Origin: Rhodobacter sp.
Lineage (GTDB): Bacteria > Pseudomonadota > Alphaproteobacteria > Rhodobacterales > Rhodobacteraceae
Direction of reading: 5' to 3'
NCBI GenBank assembly: GCA_027487575.1
Contig: JAIYDJ010000016.1
Span: 1 to 43,867, forward strand
DNA length: 43,867 bases
Positions 35,961-43,867 of this stretch are shown here, piece by piece. A model generated the notes under the pieces. That model was given only the letters and a program-made list of their open reading frames with translations, was not told the origin of the DNA and searched no databases. Positions within the stretch are counted from its first letter, which is position 1. Every line of letters begins with the position of its first letter. The position numbers were made by a program, and so were the translations under genes.

Positions 35961-36730
35961 GCGCAGACCTGAACCCGCGTGCCCCATCCATCGCATTTCG
36001 CCGCCAGATCAGCGGGCAGCGCCGCATCGGTGAACAGCGTGTCCAGTTCGGCCATCGACGCCAGCCGCGCCGGGGCTGACCGGTTCAGCTTGGATGCATC
36101 GCAGACGAGGAACACCCGCCGCGCCTGCCGGATGATGGCTTTCGACACGCGCACCTCGGCCAGATCATAGTCCAGAAGATCACCGTCCCGGTCCAGTGCA
36201 GAGGTGCCGATCACCGCGAAATCCACCTTGAACTGTTCGAAGAACTGGGTGGTCAACTCTCCGACCAAACCCCCGTCCGACCGGCGAAGCGCCCCTCCGG
36301 CCACCATGATCTCGCATCCCGGATTGGCGGTCAGGATGTTGGCGACATTCATGTTGTTGGTCACGACGGTGATGTTGGAATGCTGCAGCAGCGCCCGAGC
36401 CACGGCCTCTGTCGTGGTCCCGAGGTTCATGATGATCGAACAGTTGTTGGGAATGGCCGCCGCACAGGCCCGTGCAATTGCCGCCTTCGCCGCCTCGTTC
36501 ATCCGGCCGCGCTGCTCATAGCCCAGATTGGTCACGCCGGTGCGCAGAATCGCCCCGCCGTGCACCCGGTCAAGGTGCCCCGCATCGGCAAGTTCGGTCA
36601 GATCGCGCCGGATCGTCTGCAGCGTCACCTCGAACCGCTGCGCAAGATCGTCGACGACGACCCGGCCTTCGCTTCGGGCCAGTTCCAGGATTTCGGTTTG
36701 CCGGAAACTCAGTGCCAACGGGATGCCCAT
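35957..36730 (-). CDS. glpR: DeoR-family repressor, probable GlpR
   Basis: A 257-residue DeoR-type regulator. The N-terminal helix-turn-helix is clear (LSFRQTEILELARSEGRVVVDDLAQRFEVTLQTIRRDLTELADAGHLDRVHGGAI). The effector domain resembles sugar-phosphate isomerases (LGTTTEAVARALL, VTNNMNVANIL, VAGGALRRSDGGLVGE, FAVIGTSALDRDGDLLDYD, LVCDASKLNRSAPARL). It is divergent from the glp operon, so it most likely controls it in response to glycerol-3-phosphate; this is inference from context. The ATG at 36730 was preferred to an extension to 36814. Confidence 0.9.
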   Translation of the reverse strand: MGIPLALSFRQTEILELARSEGRVVVDDLAQRFEVTLQTIRRDLTELADAGHLDRVHGGAILRTGVTNLGYEQRGRMNEAAKAAIARACAAAIPNNCSIIMNLGTTTEAVARALLQHSNITVVTNNMNVANILTANPGCEIMVAGGALRRSDGGLVGELTTQFFEQFKVDFAVIGTSALDRDGDLLDYDLAEVRVSKAIIRQARRVFLVCDASKLNRSAPARLASMAELDTLFTDAALPADLAAKCDGWGTRVQVCA

Positions 36731-36844
36731 GCTTGATCGTCCACCGTTGGCATTGTCAAAGAAGCGGCGGGAACGATCAAGCGCGAACTCCGGATGCGGT
36801 CGCAGCAAACGCAAGGATTCGATGCCGCAATGCAGCGCGAAATG

Positions 36845-36853
36845 TTTCGAAAA
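36845..36853. promoter_or_regulatory. Possible GlpR half-site pair
   Basis: TTTCGAAAA in the glpR-glpD gap resembles the TTTCG/CGAAA half-sites of GlpR operators in other proteobacteria. Weak evidence. Confidence 0.35.
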
Positions 36854-36928
36854 CCGGCGAAGGGCAGGGTCACGGCACGAATTCCGGCCCGCACCGCGCG
36901 CCGATGTTCGGTTTCCGGAAAAGCGCGC

Positions 36929-36940
36929 CGAAACGAAACA
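36929..36940. promoter_or_regulatory. Possible GlpR operator near the glpD -35
   Basis: CGAAACGAAACA contains two direct CGAAA copies and ends 6 bases upstream of the proposed glpD -35. Its position suits a repressor; otherwise unproven. Confidence 0.4.
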
Positions 36941-36946
36941 AAGTCT

Positions 36947-36975
36947 TTGACGGCTGCGATGAAACGCGGCAAGAT
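36947..36975 (+). promoter_or_regulatory. Candidate glpD promoter
   Basis: TTGACG, 17-base spacer, CAAGAT at 36970-36975. The start would lie just before the GGGAGGAG ribosome binding site of glpD, giving a short leader. Confidence 0.5.
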
Positions 36976-37000
36976 CCCGTAACTCTGGGAGGAGAGCTTC

Positions 37001-38599
37001 GTGTTAGACGTCGAACGGTCCGTTATGACCGACCTGTTCATCATCGGTGGCGGCATCAACGGCTGTGGGATCGCCCGCGACGCCGTCGGGCGCGGGCTGA
37101 CCGTCGCCCTGGCCGAACAGGGCGATCTGGCGCAGGCCACCTCGTCATCCTCGACCAAGCTGTTTCATGGCGGTCTGCGGTATCTGGAGTATTTCGAGTT
37201 CCGTCTGGTTCAGGAAGCCTTGCAGGAGCGTGAGACGCTGCTGGTTGCAATGCCCCACATCTCGTGGCCAATGCGGTTCGTGCTGCCCTATCATCCCGAC
37301 ATGCGGTTCGAAGGCGACACGCCGACCGGGCGCCTGATGGCGCGCCTGATGCCGTGGATGAAGGGTCGCCGTCCGGCATGGCTGATCCGTCTGGGGCTTT
37401 TCCTTTACGACAACCTTGGTGGACGCAAGATTCTGCCCGGCACCCGCACGATAGACCTGACCCGCGACCCGGCAGGTACTCCGCTGCAGCCGCGCTTTGC
37501 CCGCGCCTATGAATATTCGGACTGCTGGATCGAAGACAGCAAGCTGGTGTCCCTGAATGCCGCGGATGCCGCCCGGCTTGGTGCTCGGATCATGACCCGG
37601 ACCCGCGTGATCAGCGCCGACCGGACGGCCGGGCACTGGACGATCACGACGCAAGGGCCCGATGGCACGCAGACCCACCACGCCCGTGCACTGGTCAACG
37701 CCGGGGGACCGTGGGTCGAAGACATCATCCGCAATGTGGCCCGGATCAACTCGACCGAAGGGGTTCGGCTGGTGCGGGGCAGCCACATCGTGACGCGCAA
37801 GCTTTATGACCACGACCGCTGCTATTTCTTTCAAGGCACGGATGGGCGGATCATCTTTGCCATTCCCTATGAGCAGGATTTCACCCTGATCGGCACCACG
37901 GACAAGGATCATCAGGGCGATCCGAAATCGGCCGTCTGCACGGAGGAAGAGCGGGACTACCTCTGCGCCTTCGCCAGCCAGTATTTCAAGACACCCGTCA
38001 CAGCCGCAGACGTGGTCTGGACCTATTCCGGCGTGCGCCCCCTATACAATGACGGCGCGAAATCCGCGACGGCCGCAACGCGGGACTATGTGCTGTCGCT
38101 GGATGAAACCGGTGCACCGCTTCTGAACGTGTTCGGCGGCAAGATCACCACCTACCGCCGTCTGGCCGAATCCGCGCTTGCCAAACTGGTGCCATTCTTT
38201 CCGCAGGCCAAACCGCAGTGGACGGCCCGTGCGCCCCTGCCGGGCGGCGATTTTCCGCATGACGGCGCCGCAGCCCTGACAGCCCGTCTTTGCGCCGACT
38301 ATCCGTTCCTGACGCCGTTCTGGGCCGCCCGCCTGATCCGCGCCTATGGCACGCAGGCCGCGACCCTTCTGGGCACCGCCCGCAGTGCGGCGGACCTTGG
38401 CCGCGATTTCGGGGCCACGTTGACCGAGGCCGAAGTGCATTGGCTGATCGCGCATGAATTCGCCACCCGCGCCGAAGATATCGTCTGGCGCCGGACCAAG
38501 CTGGGTCTGCGGATGACGCCGGACCAGATTGCGGACCTCGACTCGTTCATGACCGGAACAACCGCATCGCGGGCGGCAGTCGCTCCCGCCGCCGAATAG
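37001..38599 (+). CDS. glpD: Glycerol-3-phosphate dehydrogenase (respiratory, FAD)
   Basis: GlpD (532 residues) oxidises glycerol-3-phosphate to dihydroxyacetone phosphate at the membrane and feeds electrons to quinone. The FAD motif is LFIIGGGINGCGIARDAVGRGL, followed by SSSSTKLFHGGLRYLEYFEFRLVQEAL, FFQGTDGRIIFAIPYEQDFTLIGTTDKDH, WTYSGVRPLYND and LNVFGGKITTYRRLAE. I chose the GTG at 37001 because GGGAGGAG sits 6 bases upstream of it. The ATG at 37025 would remove eight residues and lacks such a site. It is the first gene of the glycerol operon. Confidence 0.95.
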   Translation: MLDVERSVMTDLFIIGGGINGCGIARDAVGRGLTVALAEQGDLAQATSSSSTKLFHGGLRYLEYFEFRLVQEALQERETLLVAMPHISWPMRFVLPYHPDMRFEGDTPTGRLMARLMPWMKGRRPAWLIRLGLFLYDNLGGRKILPGTRTIDLTRDPAGTPLQPRFARAYEYSDCWIEDSKLVSLNAADAARLGARIMTRTRVISADRTAGHWTITTQGPDGTQTHHARALVNAGGPWVEDIIRNVARINSTEGVRLVRGSHIVTRKLYDHDRCYFFQGTDGRIIFAIPYEQDFTLIGTTDKDHQGDPKSAVCTEEERDYLCAFASQYFKTPVTAADVVWTYSGVRPLYNDGAKSATAATRDYVLSLDETGAPLLNVFGGKITTYRRLAESALAKLVPFFPQAKPQWTARAPLPGGDFPHDGAAALTARLCADYPFLTPFWAARLIRAYGTQAATLLGTARSAADLGRDFGATLTEAEVHWLIAHEFATRAEDIVWRRTKLGLRMTPDQIADLDSFMTGTTASRAAVAPAAE

Positions 38600-38607
38600 G
38601 GAAACAG

Positions 38608-39690
38608 ATGGCGCTGGAATTGCAGACGGTTTCACGGATGGAAAAGGGGCAGGTCATCCTGCATTCCACCAGCCTGACACTGGAAAAGGGCACGATGAAC
38701 GTGCTTTTGGGCCCGACCCTGTCGGGCAAGACCAGTCTGATGCGCCTGATGGCCGGGCTTGACGCCCCCACGACCGGCAAACTGATCTGGAACGGGCAGG
38801 ACGTGACCGGAATGCGCGTGCAGGACCGCAAGGTCGCGATGGTCTATCAGCAGTTCATCAACTACCCCGGCATGAGCGTGTACGACAACATCGCCTCGCC
38901 CTTGCGCCTGATGGGCAAATCGGCGGCCGAGATCGACCGCGCCGTCCGCGCCACCGCTGACATGCTGAAACTGACACCGATGCTGACGCGCAAACCACTG
39001 GAGCTTTCGGGCGGGCAGCAACAGCGCTGCGCGCTGGCCCGCGCGCTGGTGAAAGAGGCGGGGCTGGTCCTGCTGGACGAACCGCTCGCCAACCTCGACT
39101 ACAAGCTGCGCGAGGAACTGCGGGCCGAGATTCCGCGCATCTTTGCCCAGTCCGGCGCGATCTTTGTCTATGCCACGACCGAACCCGAAGAGGCGCTGTT
39201 GCTGGGGGGGCGGACGGCGACCCTGTGGGAAGGCCGCGTGACCCAGTTCGGCGCGACGCCGGACGTCTACCGCAACCCCGTTGATGCCGTCACCGCGCGG
39301 GTGTTCAGCGACCCGCCGATGAATTTTGTCGACTGCACCAAGCAGGGCGACCGGATGAGCCTGGGCTTGGGCGTCACCGTTCCGGCAAGGGGACGTTTCG
39401 CCCGTCTGCAGGATGGCCGCTATCAGGCCGGGTTCCGTGCCAACCACCTGCACCTGCACCAGAATTCAGGCGACTCGGTGCAGTTCGCCTGCACGCTGGG
39501 GGCCAGCGAGATCACCGGGTCGGAAACCTATCTGCACCTTGATCACGGCCCGGACCGCTGGGTCGGGCTGGTGCATGGCGTGCAGGATCTGTCGATCGGG
39601 TCAGAGGTGGGCATCTGGCTTGACCCCGAACACGTCTACCTGTTCGATCCGGCCGGAAAACTCGCCGCCCCCCGTGGCGCAGGAGCATAG
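38608..39690 (+). CDS. glpS: Glycerol ABC transporter ATPase GlpS-like
   Basis: One of two different ATPases of a CUT1-type transporter (360 residues). The signature LSGGQQQR (133-140), Q-loop (VYQQF) and Walker B LVLLDEPLANLD are present. Walker A reads GPTLSGKTSL, with Leu38 where the consensus GxxGxGK has Gly, and the H-loop His is Thr191 (VYATTEPEEA). The C-terminal third is the TOBE regulatory region. Gene order and sequence resemble the GlpSTPQV glycerol importer of rhizobia and roseobacters. It starts 8 bases after glpD and ends 1 base before glpT. Confidence 0.9.
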   Translation: MALELQTVSRMEKGQVILHSTSLTLEKGTMNVLLGPTLSGKTSLMRLMAGLDAPTTGKLIWNGQDVTGMRVQDRKVAMVYQQFINYPGMSVYDNIASPLRLMGKSAAEIDRAVRATADMLKLTPMLTRKPLELSGGQQQRCALARALVKEAGLVLLDEPLANLDYKLREELRAEIPRIFAQSGAIFVYATTEPEEALLLGGRTATLWEGRVTQFGATPDVYRNPVDAVTARVFSDPPMNFVDCTKQGDRMSLGLGVTVPARGRFARLQDGRYQAGFRANHLHLHQNSGDSVQFACTLGASEITGSETYLHLDHGPDRWVGLVHGVQDLSIGSEVGIWLDPEHVYLFDPAGKLAAPRGAGA

Positions 39691-39691
39691 C

Positions 39692-40767
39692 ATGGCCCGG
39701 ATCACCCTTTCCAACCTCGCCCACAGCTACGTTCCCAACCCCAAGTCCGAGGCTGATTTCGCGCTGAAGGAAATGGACCACGTCTGGGACGATGGCGGGG
39801 CCTATGCGCTGCTGGGCGCTTCGGGCTGCGGCAAGACCACGCTCTTGAACATCATCTCCGGGCTTGTTCATCCCTCGCAGGGGCGCGTCCTGTTCGGCGA
39901 TGACGACATGACCAATGCCCCGACGGCGATGCGCAACATCGCGCAGGTGTTCCAGTTTCCTGTCGTCTACGACACGATGACGGTGCGCGAGAACCTGGCC
40001 TTTCCGCTGAAGAACCGCGTCATGGACCCGGCCTATATCCAGTCCCGCGTGGCGCAGATCGCCGCCATGATCGGGATGGAGGCGACGCTGGACCGCAAGG
40101 CGCGCGGACTGACCGCCGATGCCAAGCAGAAGATCAGCCTTGGCCGCGGCATGGTGCGGCAGGATGTCAACGCCATCCTGTTCGACGAACCCCTGACCGT
40201 CATCGACCCGCACATGAAGTGGGAATTGCGCACGCAGTTGAAACTGCTGCACCGCGAATTCGGCCACACGATGATCTATGTGACCCACGACCAGACCGAG
40301 GCGCTGACCTTTGCCGACAAGGTCGTTGTGCTGCACGAAGGCCGTGTCGTGCAGATGGGCACGCCGCAGGAACTGTTCGAAACGCCCGAGCATACCTTCG
40401 TCGGCTATTTCATCGGCTCTCCGGGGATGAACCTGCTTGACGCGACCATCGACGGCGCGCGGGCGCAGACCGCCGCAGGCCCGGTGCCGCTGGGGGCGAC
40501 CTACGCCCCGCAACAAGGCCGTACCCAGATCGGCATCCGTCCGGAATATGCGGTGATGACAAAGGGTGAAGGCCTGCCCGCCCGCGTGCTGCGGGTCGAG
40601 GATGTGGGCCGCCACCGCATCATTCGCGCCGATGTGGCGGGTACGCAGATCAGCGTCATCGTCCCCGAAGGCCAACCCGTCGGGGACGACCTGACCCATG
40701 TCCGGTTCGACCCCGCCCGCGTCAACGTCTACGCCAATGACTGGCGCGTCAAAGGAGCTGACCGCTG

Positions 40768-40768
<1 letters not shown>
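39692..40768 (+). CDS. glpT: Glycerol ABC transporter ATPase GlpT-like
   Basis: The second ATPase (358 residues). Walker A GASGCGKTTL, Walker B AILFDEPLTVID and the H-loop His199 (YVTHDQTEA) are canonical. The signature reads LTADAKQK (140-147) instead of LSGGQ. The extension from 39413 reads through glpS and was rejected. The name follows the glpSTPQV naming of the ABC system; it is not the GlpT antiporter of E. coli. It shares a base with the glpP start (TGATG). Confidence 0.9.
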
Positions 40769-42442
<1,674 letters not shown>

Positions 42443-42443
<1 letters not shown>

Positions 42444-42508
42444 TGATTGCCATGGCCTCGCCCCACCCGCACCCGGCCCGGCGCACCATGACCGGAGAAC
42501 CGACATGA
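42443..42508 (+). CDS. Possible 21-codon coupling ORF between glpQ and the DUF2160 gene
   Basis: An open frame of 21 codons (MIAMASPHPHPARRTMTGEPT). Its ATG shares its A with the glpQ stop and lies 5 bases after GGGGAGAG. Its stop overlaps the next ATG (ATGA). The peptide is too short and Pro/His-rich to assign. It may only carry ribosomes from glpQ to the next gene. Confidence 0.4.
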
Positions 42509-42906
42509 CCGCACCCCGCTGGCCCCTGATCTATGCCGCCGCCGCCGCCCTCGCGTTGGTCATCCTGGGCCTGCTGTTCGCCGCCGCCCCGCGTGACGAA
42601 ACCGGCATCCTGTGGACCGACCCGATCACTCCCGGCGGCTGGATGGCATGGACGCTGCCGATCGCCCTGTTCTTCTATGTCATCGGATGCCTGCTGGTGA
42701 CCTTCACCATTCTTGCCATCCGCTATCCGGAAACCCCCCGCATCGGCGTGCTGCGCATCGAAACGACCCGCGGCGACCGGCTGTTCATCACCCTTCTGGG
42801 CTCGGCCTTCCTCTGTCTGGCCTGGCTCGCCGCCTTCGGCGCACCTCTGACCTATGCGCTGATCCTTTGCCTTGCCTATGCCGCAGCCGTCTTTCGCTGG
42901 GTATGA
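42505..42906 (+). CDS. DUF2160-family small membrane protein of the glycerol operon
   Basis: A 133-residue membrane protein with four hydrophobic segments (YAAAAALALVILGLLFAAA, AWTLPIALFFYVIGCLLVTFTILAI, FITLLGSAFLCLAWLAAFGA and LTYALILCLAYAAAVF). It resembles the DUF2160 proteins found next to glpPQ-type permeases (sometimes called GlpU). Its function is not known; association with the permease complex is inferred from position. GGAG lies before the ATG at 42505. The longer frame from 42424 reads through glpQ and was rejected. Confidence 0.82.
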   Translation: MTAPRWPLIYAAAAALALVILGLLFAAAPRDETGILWTDPITPGGWMAWTLPIALFFYVIGCLLVTFTILAIRYPETPRIGVLRIETTRGDRLFITLLGSAFLCLAWLAAFGAPLTYALILCLAYAAAVFRWV

Positions 42907-42922
42907 CCAGGGCACCAACGAC

Positions 42923-42935
42923 CCCCGATCCGGGG
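42923..42935. other. Small hairpin before glpV
   Basis: CCCCG-ATC-CGGGG, in the 66-base gap between the DUF2160 gene and glpV. Hairpins at this place often protect or uncouple the mRNA of the abundant binding protein. The stem is short. Confidence 0.4.
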
Positions 42936-42972
42936 CACTAACCAAACGTCTCAACATTCTGGGAGGAATCAT

Positions 42973-43867
42973 ATGAGATTGCGTCACCAAACCACCGCCA
43001 TGGCGCTTGCGCTGATGGCCCTGGGCGTCCCCGCCTGGGCGGATATCGAGGCGGCGAAAGCCTTCCTCGACGCCGAAATCGGCGATCAGTCCACGCTGGA
43101 CCGCGCTGCCCAGGAGGCAGAACTGCAATGGTTCATCGACGCCGCCAAGCCCTATGCGGGCATGGAAATCAAGGTCGTGTCCGAAACCATCGGCACCCAT
43201 GAATACGAATCCAAGGTCCTCGCCCCGGCGTTCGAGGCGATCACCGGCATCAAGGTGACGCATGACCTGATCGGCGAAGGCGATGTCGTCGAAAAGCTGC
43301 AGACGCAGATGCAGTCGGGCGAAAACATCTATGACGCCTACATCAACGACTCGGACCTGATCGGCACGCACTGGCGCTATCAGCAGGCCCGCAACCTGAC
43401 CGACTGGATGGCCGGCGAAGGCGCTGCGGTGACCAACCCCGGTCTCGATCTGGCCGACTTCATCGGCACCTCGTTCACCACCGGCCCGGACGGCAAGCTG
43501 TACCAGCTGCCCGACCAGCAGTTCGCGAACCTGTACTGGTTCCGCTATGACTGGTTCAACGACCAGAAGACCAAGGACGACTTCAAGGCCAAGTACGGCT
43601 ACGACCTGGGCGTTCCGGTCAACTGGTCGGCTTACGAAGACATCGCCGAATTCTTCACCGGCCGCGACATGACCTATGCCGGTGGCCCGGACAAGGTGTT
43701 CGGCAACATGGACTACGGCAAGAAGGACCCGTCGCTGGGCTGGCGTTACACCGACGCGTGGATGTCGATGGCCGGCATGGGCGACGTGGGTGAACCGAAC
43801 GGTCTGCCGGTCGACGAATGGGGCGTTCGCGTCAATGAAAACTCGCAGCCGGTCGGCTCGTGCGTTG
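42973..43867 (+). CDS. glpV: Glycerol ABC transporter substrate-binding protein GlpV-like (3' end outside window)
   Basis: The first 298 codons of a periplasmic binding protein. The signal peptide is MRLRHQTTAMALALMALGVPAWA, cut before Asp. The mature part has the extracellular solute-binding fold of CUT1 transporters (GMEIKVVSETIGTHEYESKVLAPAFEAITGIKVTHDLIGEGDVVEKLQTQMQSG, then YDAYINDSDLIGTHWRY and YQLPDQQFANLYWFRYDWFND). GGGAGGAATC lies before the ATG. Glycerol as ligand is inferred from operon context with glpD and glpR. Confidence 0.92.
   Translation, partial: MRLRHQTTAMALALMALGVPAWADIEAAKAFLDAEIGDQSTLDRAAQEAELQWFIDAAKPYAGMEIKVVSETIGTHEYESKVLAPAFEAITGIKVTHDLIGEGDVVEKLQTQMQSGENIYDAYINDSDLIGTHWRYQQARNLTDWMAGEGAAVTNPGLDLADFIGTSFTTGPDGKLYQLPDQQFANLYWFRYDWFNDQKTKDDFKAKYGYDLGVPVNWSAYEDIAEFFTGRDMTYAGGPDKVFGNMDYGKKDPSLGWRYTDAWMSMAGMGDVGEPNGLPVDEWGVRVNENSQPVGSCV

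Noticed and set aside
37025-37027. ATG as the glpD start
   Set aside because: The upstream GTG at 37001 has a strong GGGAGGAG binding site at proper distance, and the ATG has none.
39512-40699. 395-codon minus-strand frame opposite glpT
   Set aside because: Shadow of an ABC ATPase with intact Walker motifs on the plus strand.

Overview
The window looks like the chromosomal origin-proximal region of a GC-rich alphaproteobacterium of the Rhodobacterales (Rhodobacter/Ruegeria/Paracoccus type). The case rests on protein character, on the gene order rph-rdgB-hemW / parB-parA-rsmG-mnmG-mnmE-rho-hemJ / maf-aroE-coaE-dnaQ, on alphaproteobacterial parS sites (TGTTTCACGTGAAACA), and on a rhizobial/roseobacter-type glycerol ABC transporter. 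No species is claimed. There is no insertion sequence, prophage, CRISPR array, tRNA or rRNA that I can see.

Layout. (1) 1-5.5 kb, minus strand: urease operon ureD-ureA-(mini-HupE-like)-ureB-ureC-(periplasmic unknown)-ureE-ureF-ureG, with ureG cut by the window edge. (2) 5.6-7.3 kb, minus: a sulfotransferase-fold protein translationally coupled to a class IV aminotransferase. (3) 7.4-12.0 kb, plus: exported msrA, an unclassified metzincin-type metalloprotease coupled to a small exported protein, and mutS. (4) 12.0-13.7 kb, minus: grpE and hrcA. (5) 13.8-16.7 kb, plus: rph-rdgB-ridA-like-hemW, each overlapping the next. (6) 16.7-24.1 kb, minus: parB-parA-rsmG-mnmG-mnmE-rho-hemJ. (7) 24.1-24.5 kb: a gene-free gap with DnaA-box-like sites, from which transcription diverges; candidate oriC. 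(8) 24.5-27.2 kb, plus: maf-aroE-coaE-dnaQ. (9) 27.3-36.0 kb: histidine utilisation, hutI-hutH-hutU plus a DgcA-like demethylase on minus, hutF-hutC on plus, with one palindromic operator between them. (10) 36.0-43.9 kb: glpR-type repressor facing glpD-glpS-glpT-glpP-glpQ-(21-codon ORF)-DUF2160-glpV, the last cut by the window end.

How it works together. Five parS sites (about 5.1, 15.2, 19.0, 20.9 and 35.9 kb) surround parAB, so the whole window is probably the ParB-loaded centromere domain. Two of the sites lie inside metabolic genes (ureD, hutC). The accessory loci are catabolic: urea to ammonia, histidine to glutamate through formimidoylglutamate and formylglutamate (HutF branch), and glycerol/glycerol-3-phosphate uptake and oxidation.

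The least-explained parts are the 63-residue HX5DH protein inside the urease operon, the metzincin with its coupled exported partner, the aminotransferase/sulfotransferase pair with a changed cofactor-binding position, and the asymmetric ATPase pair of the glycerol transporter.
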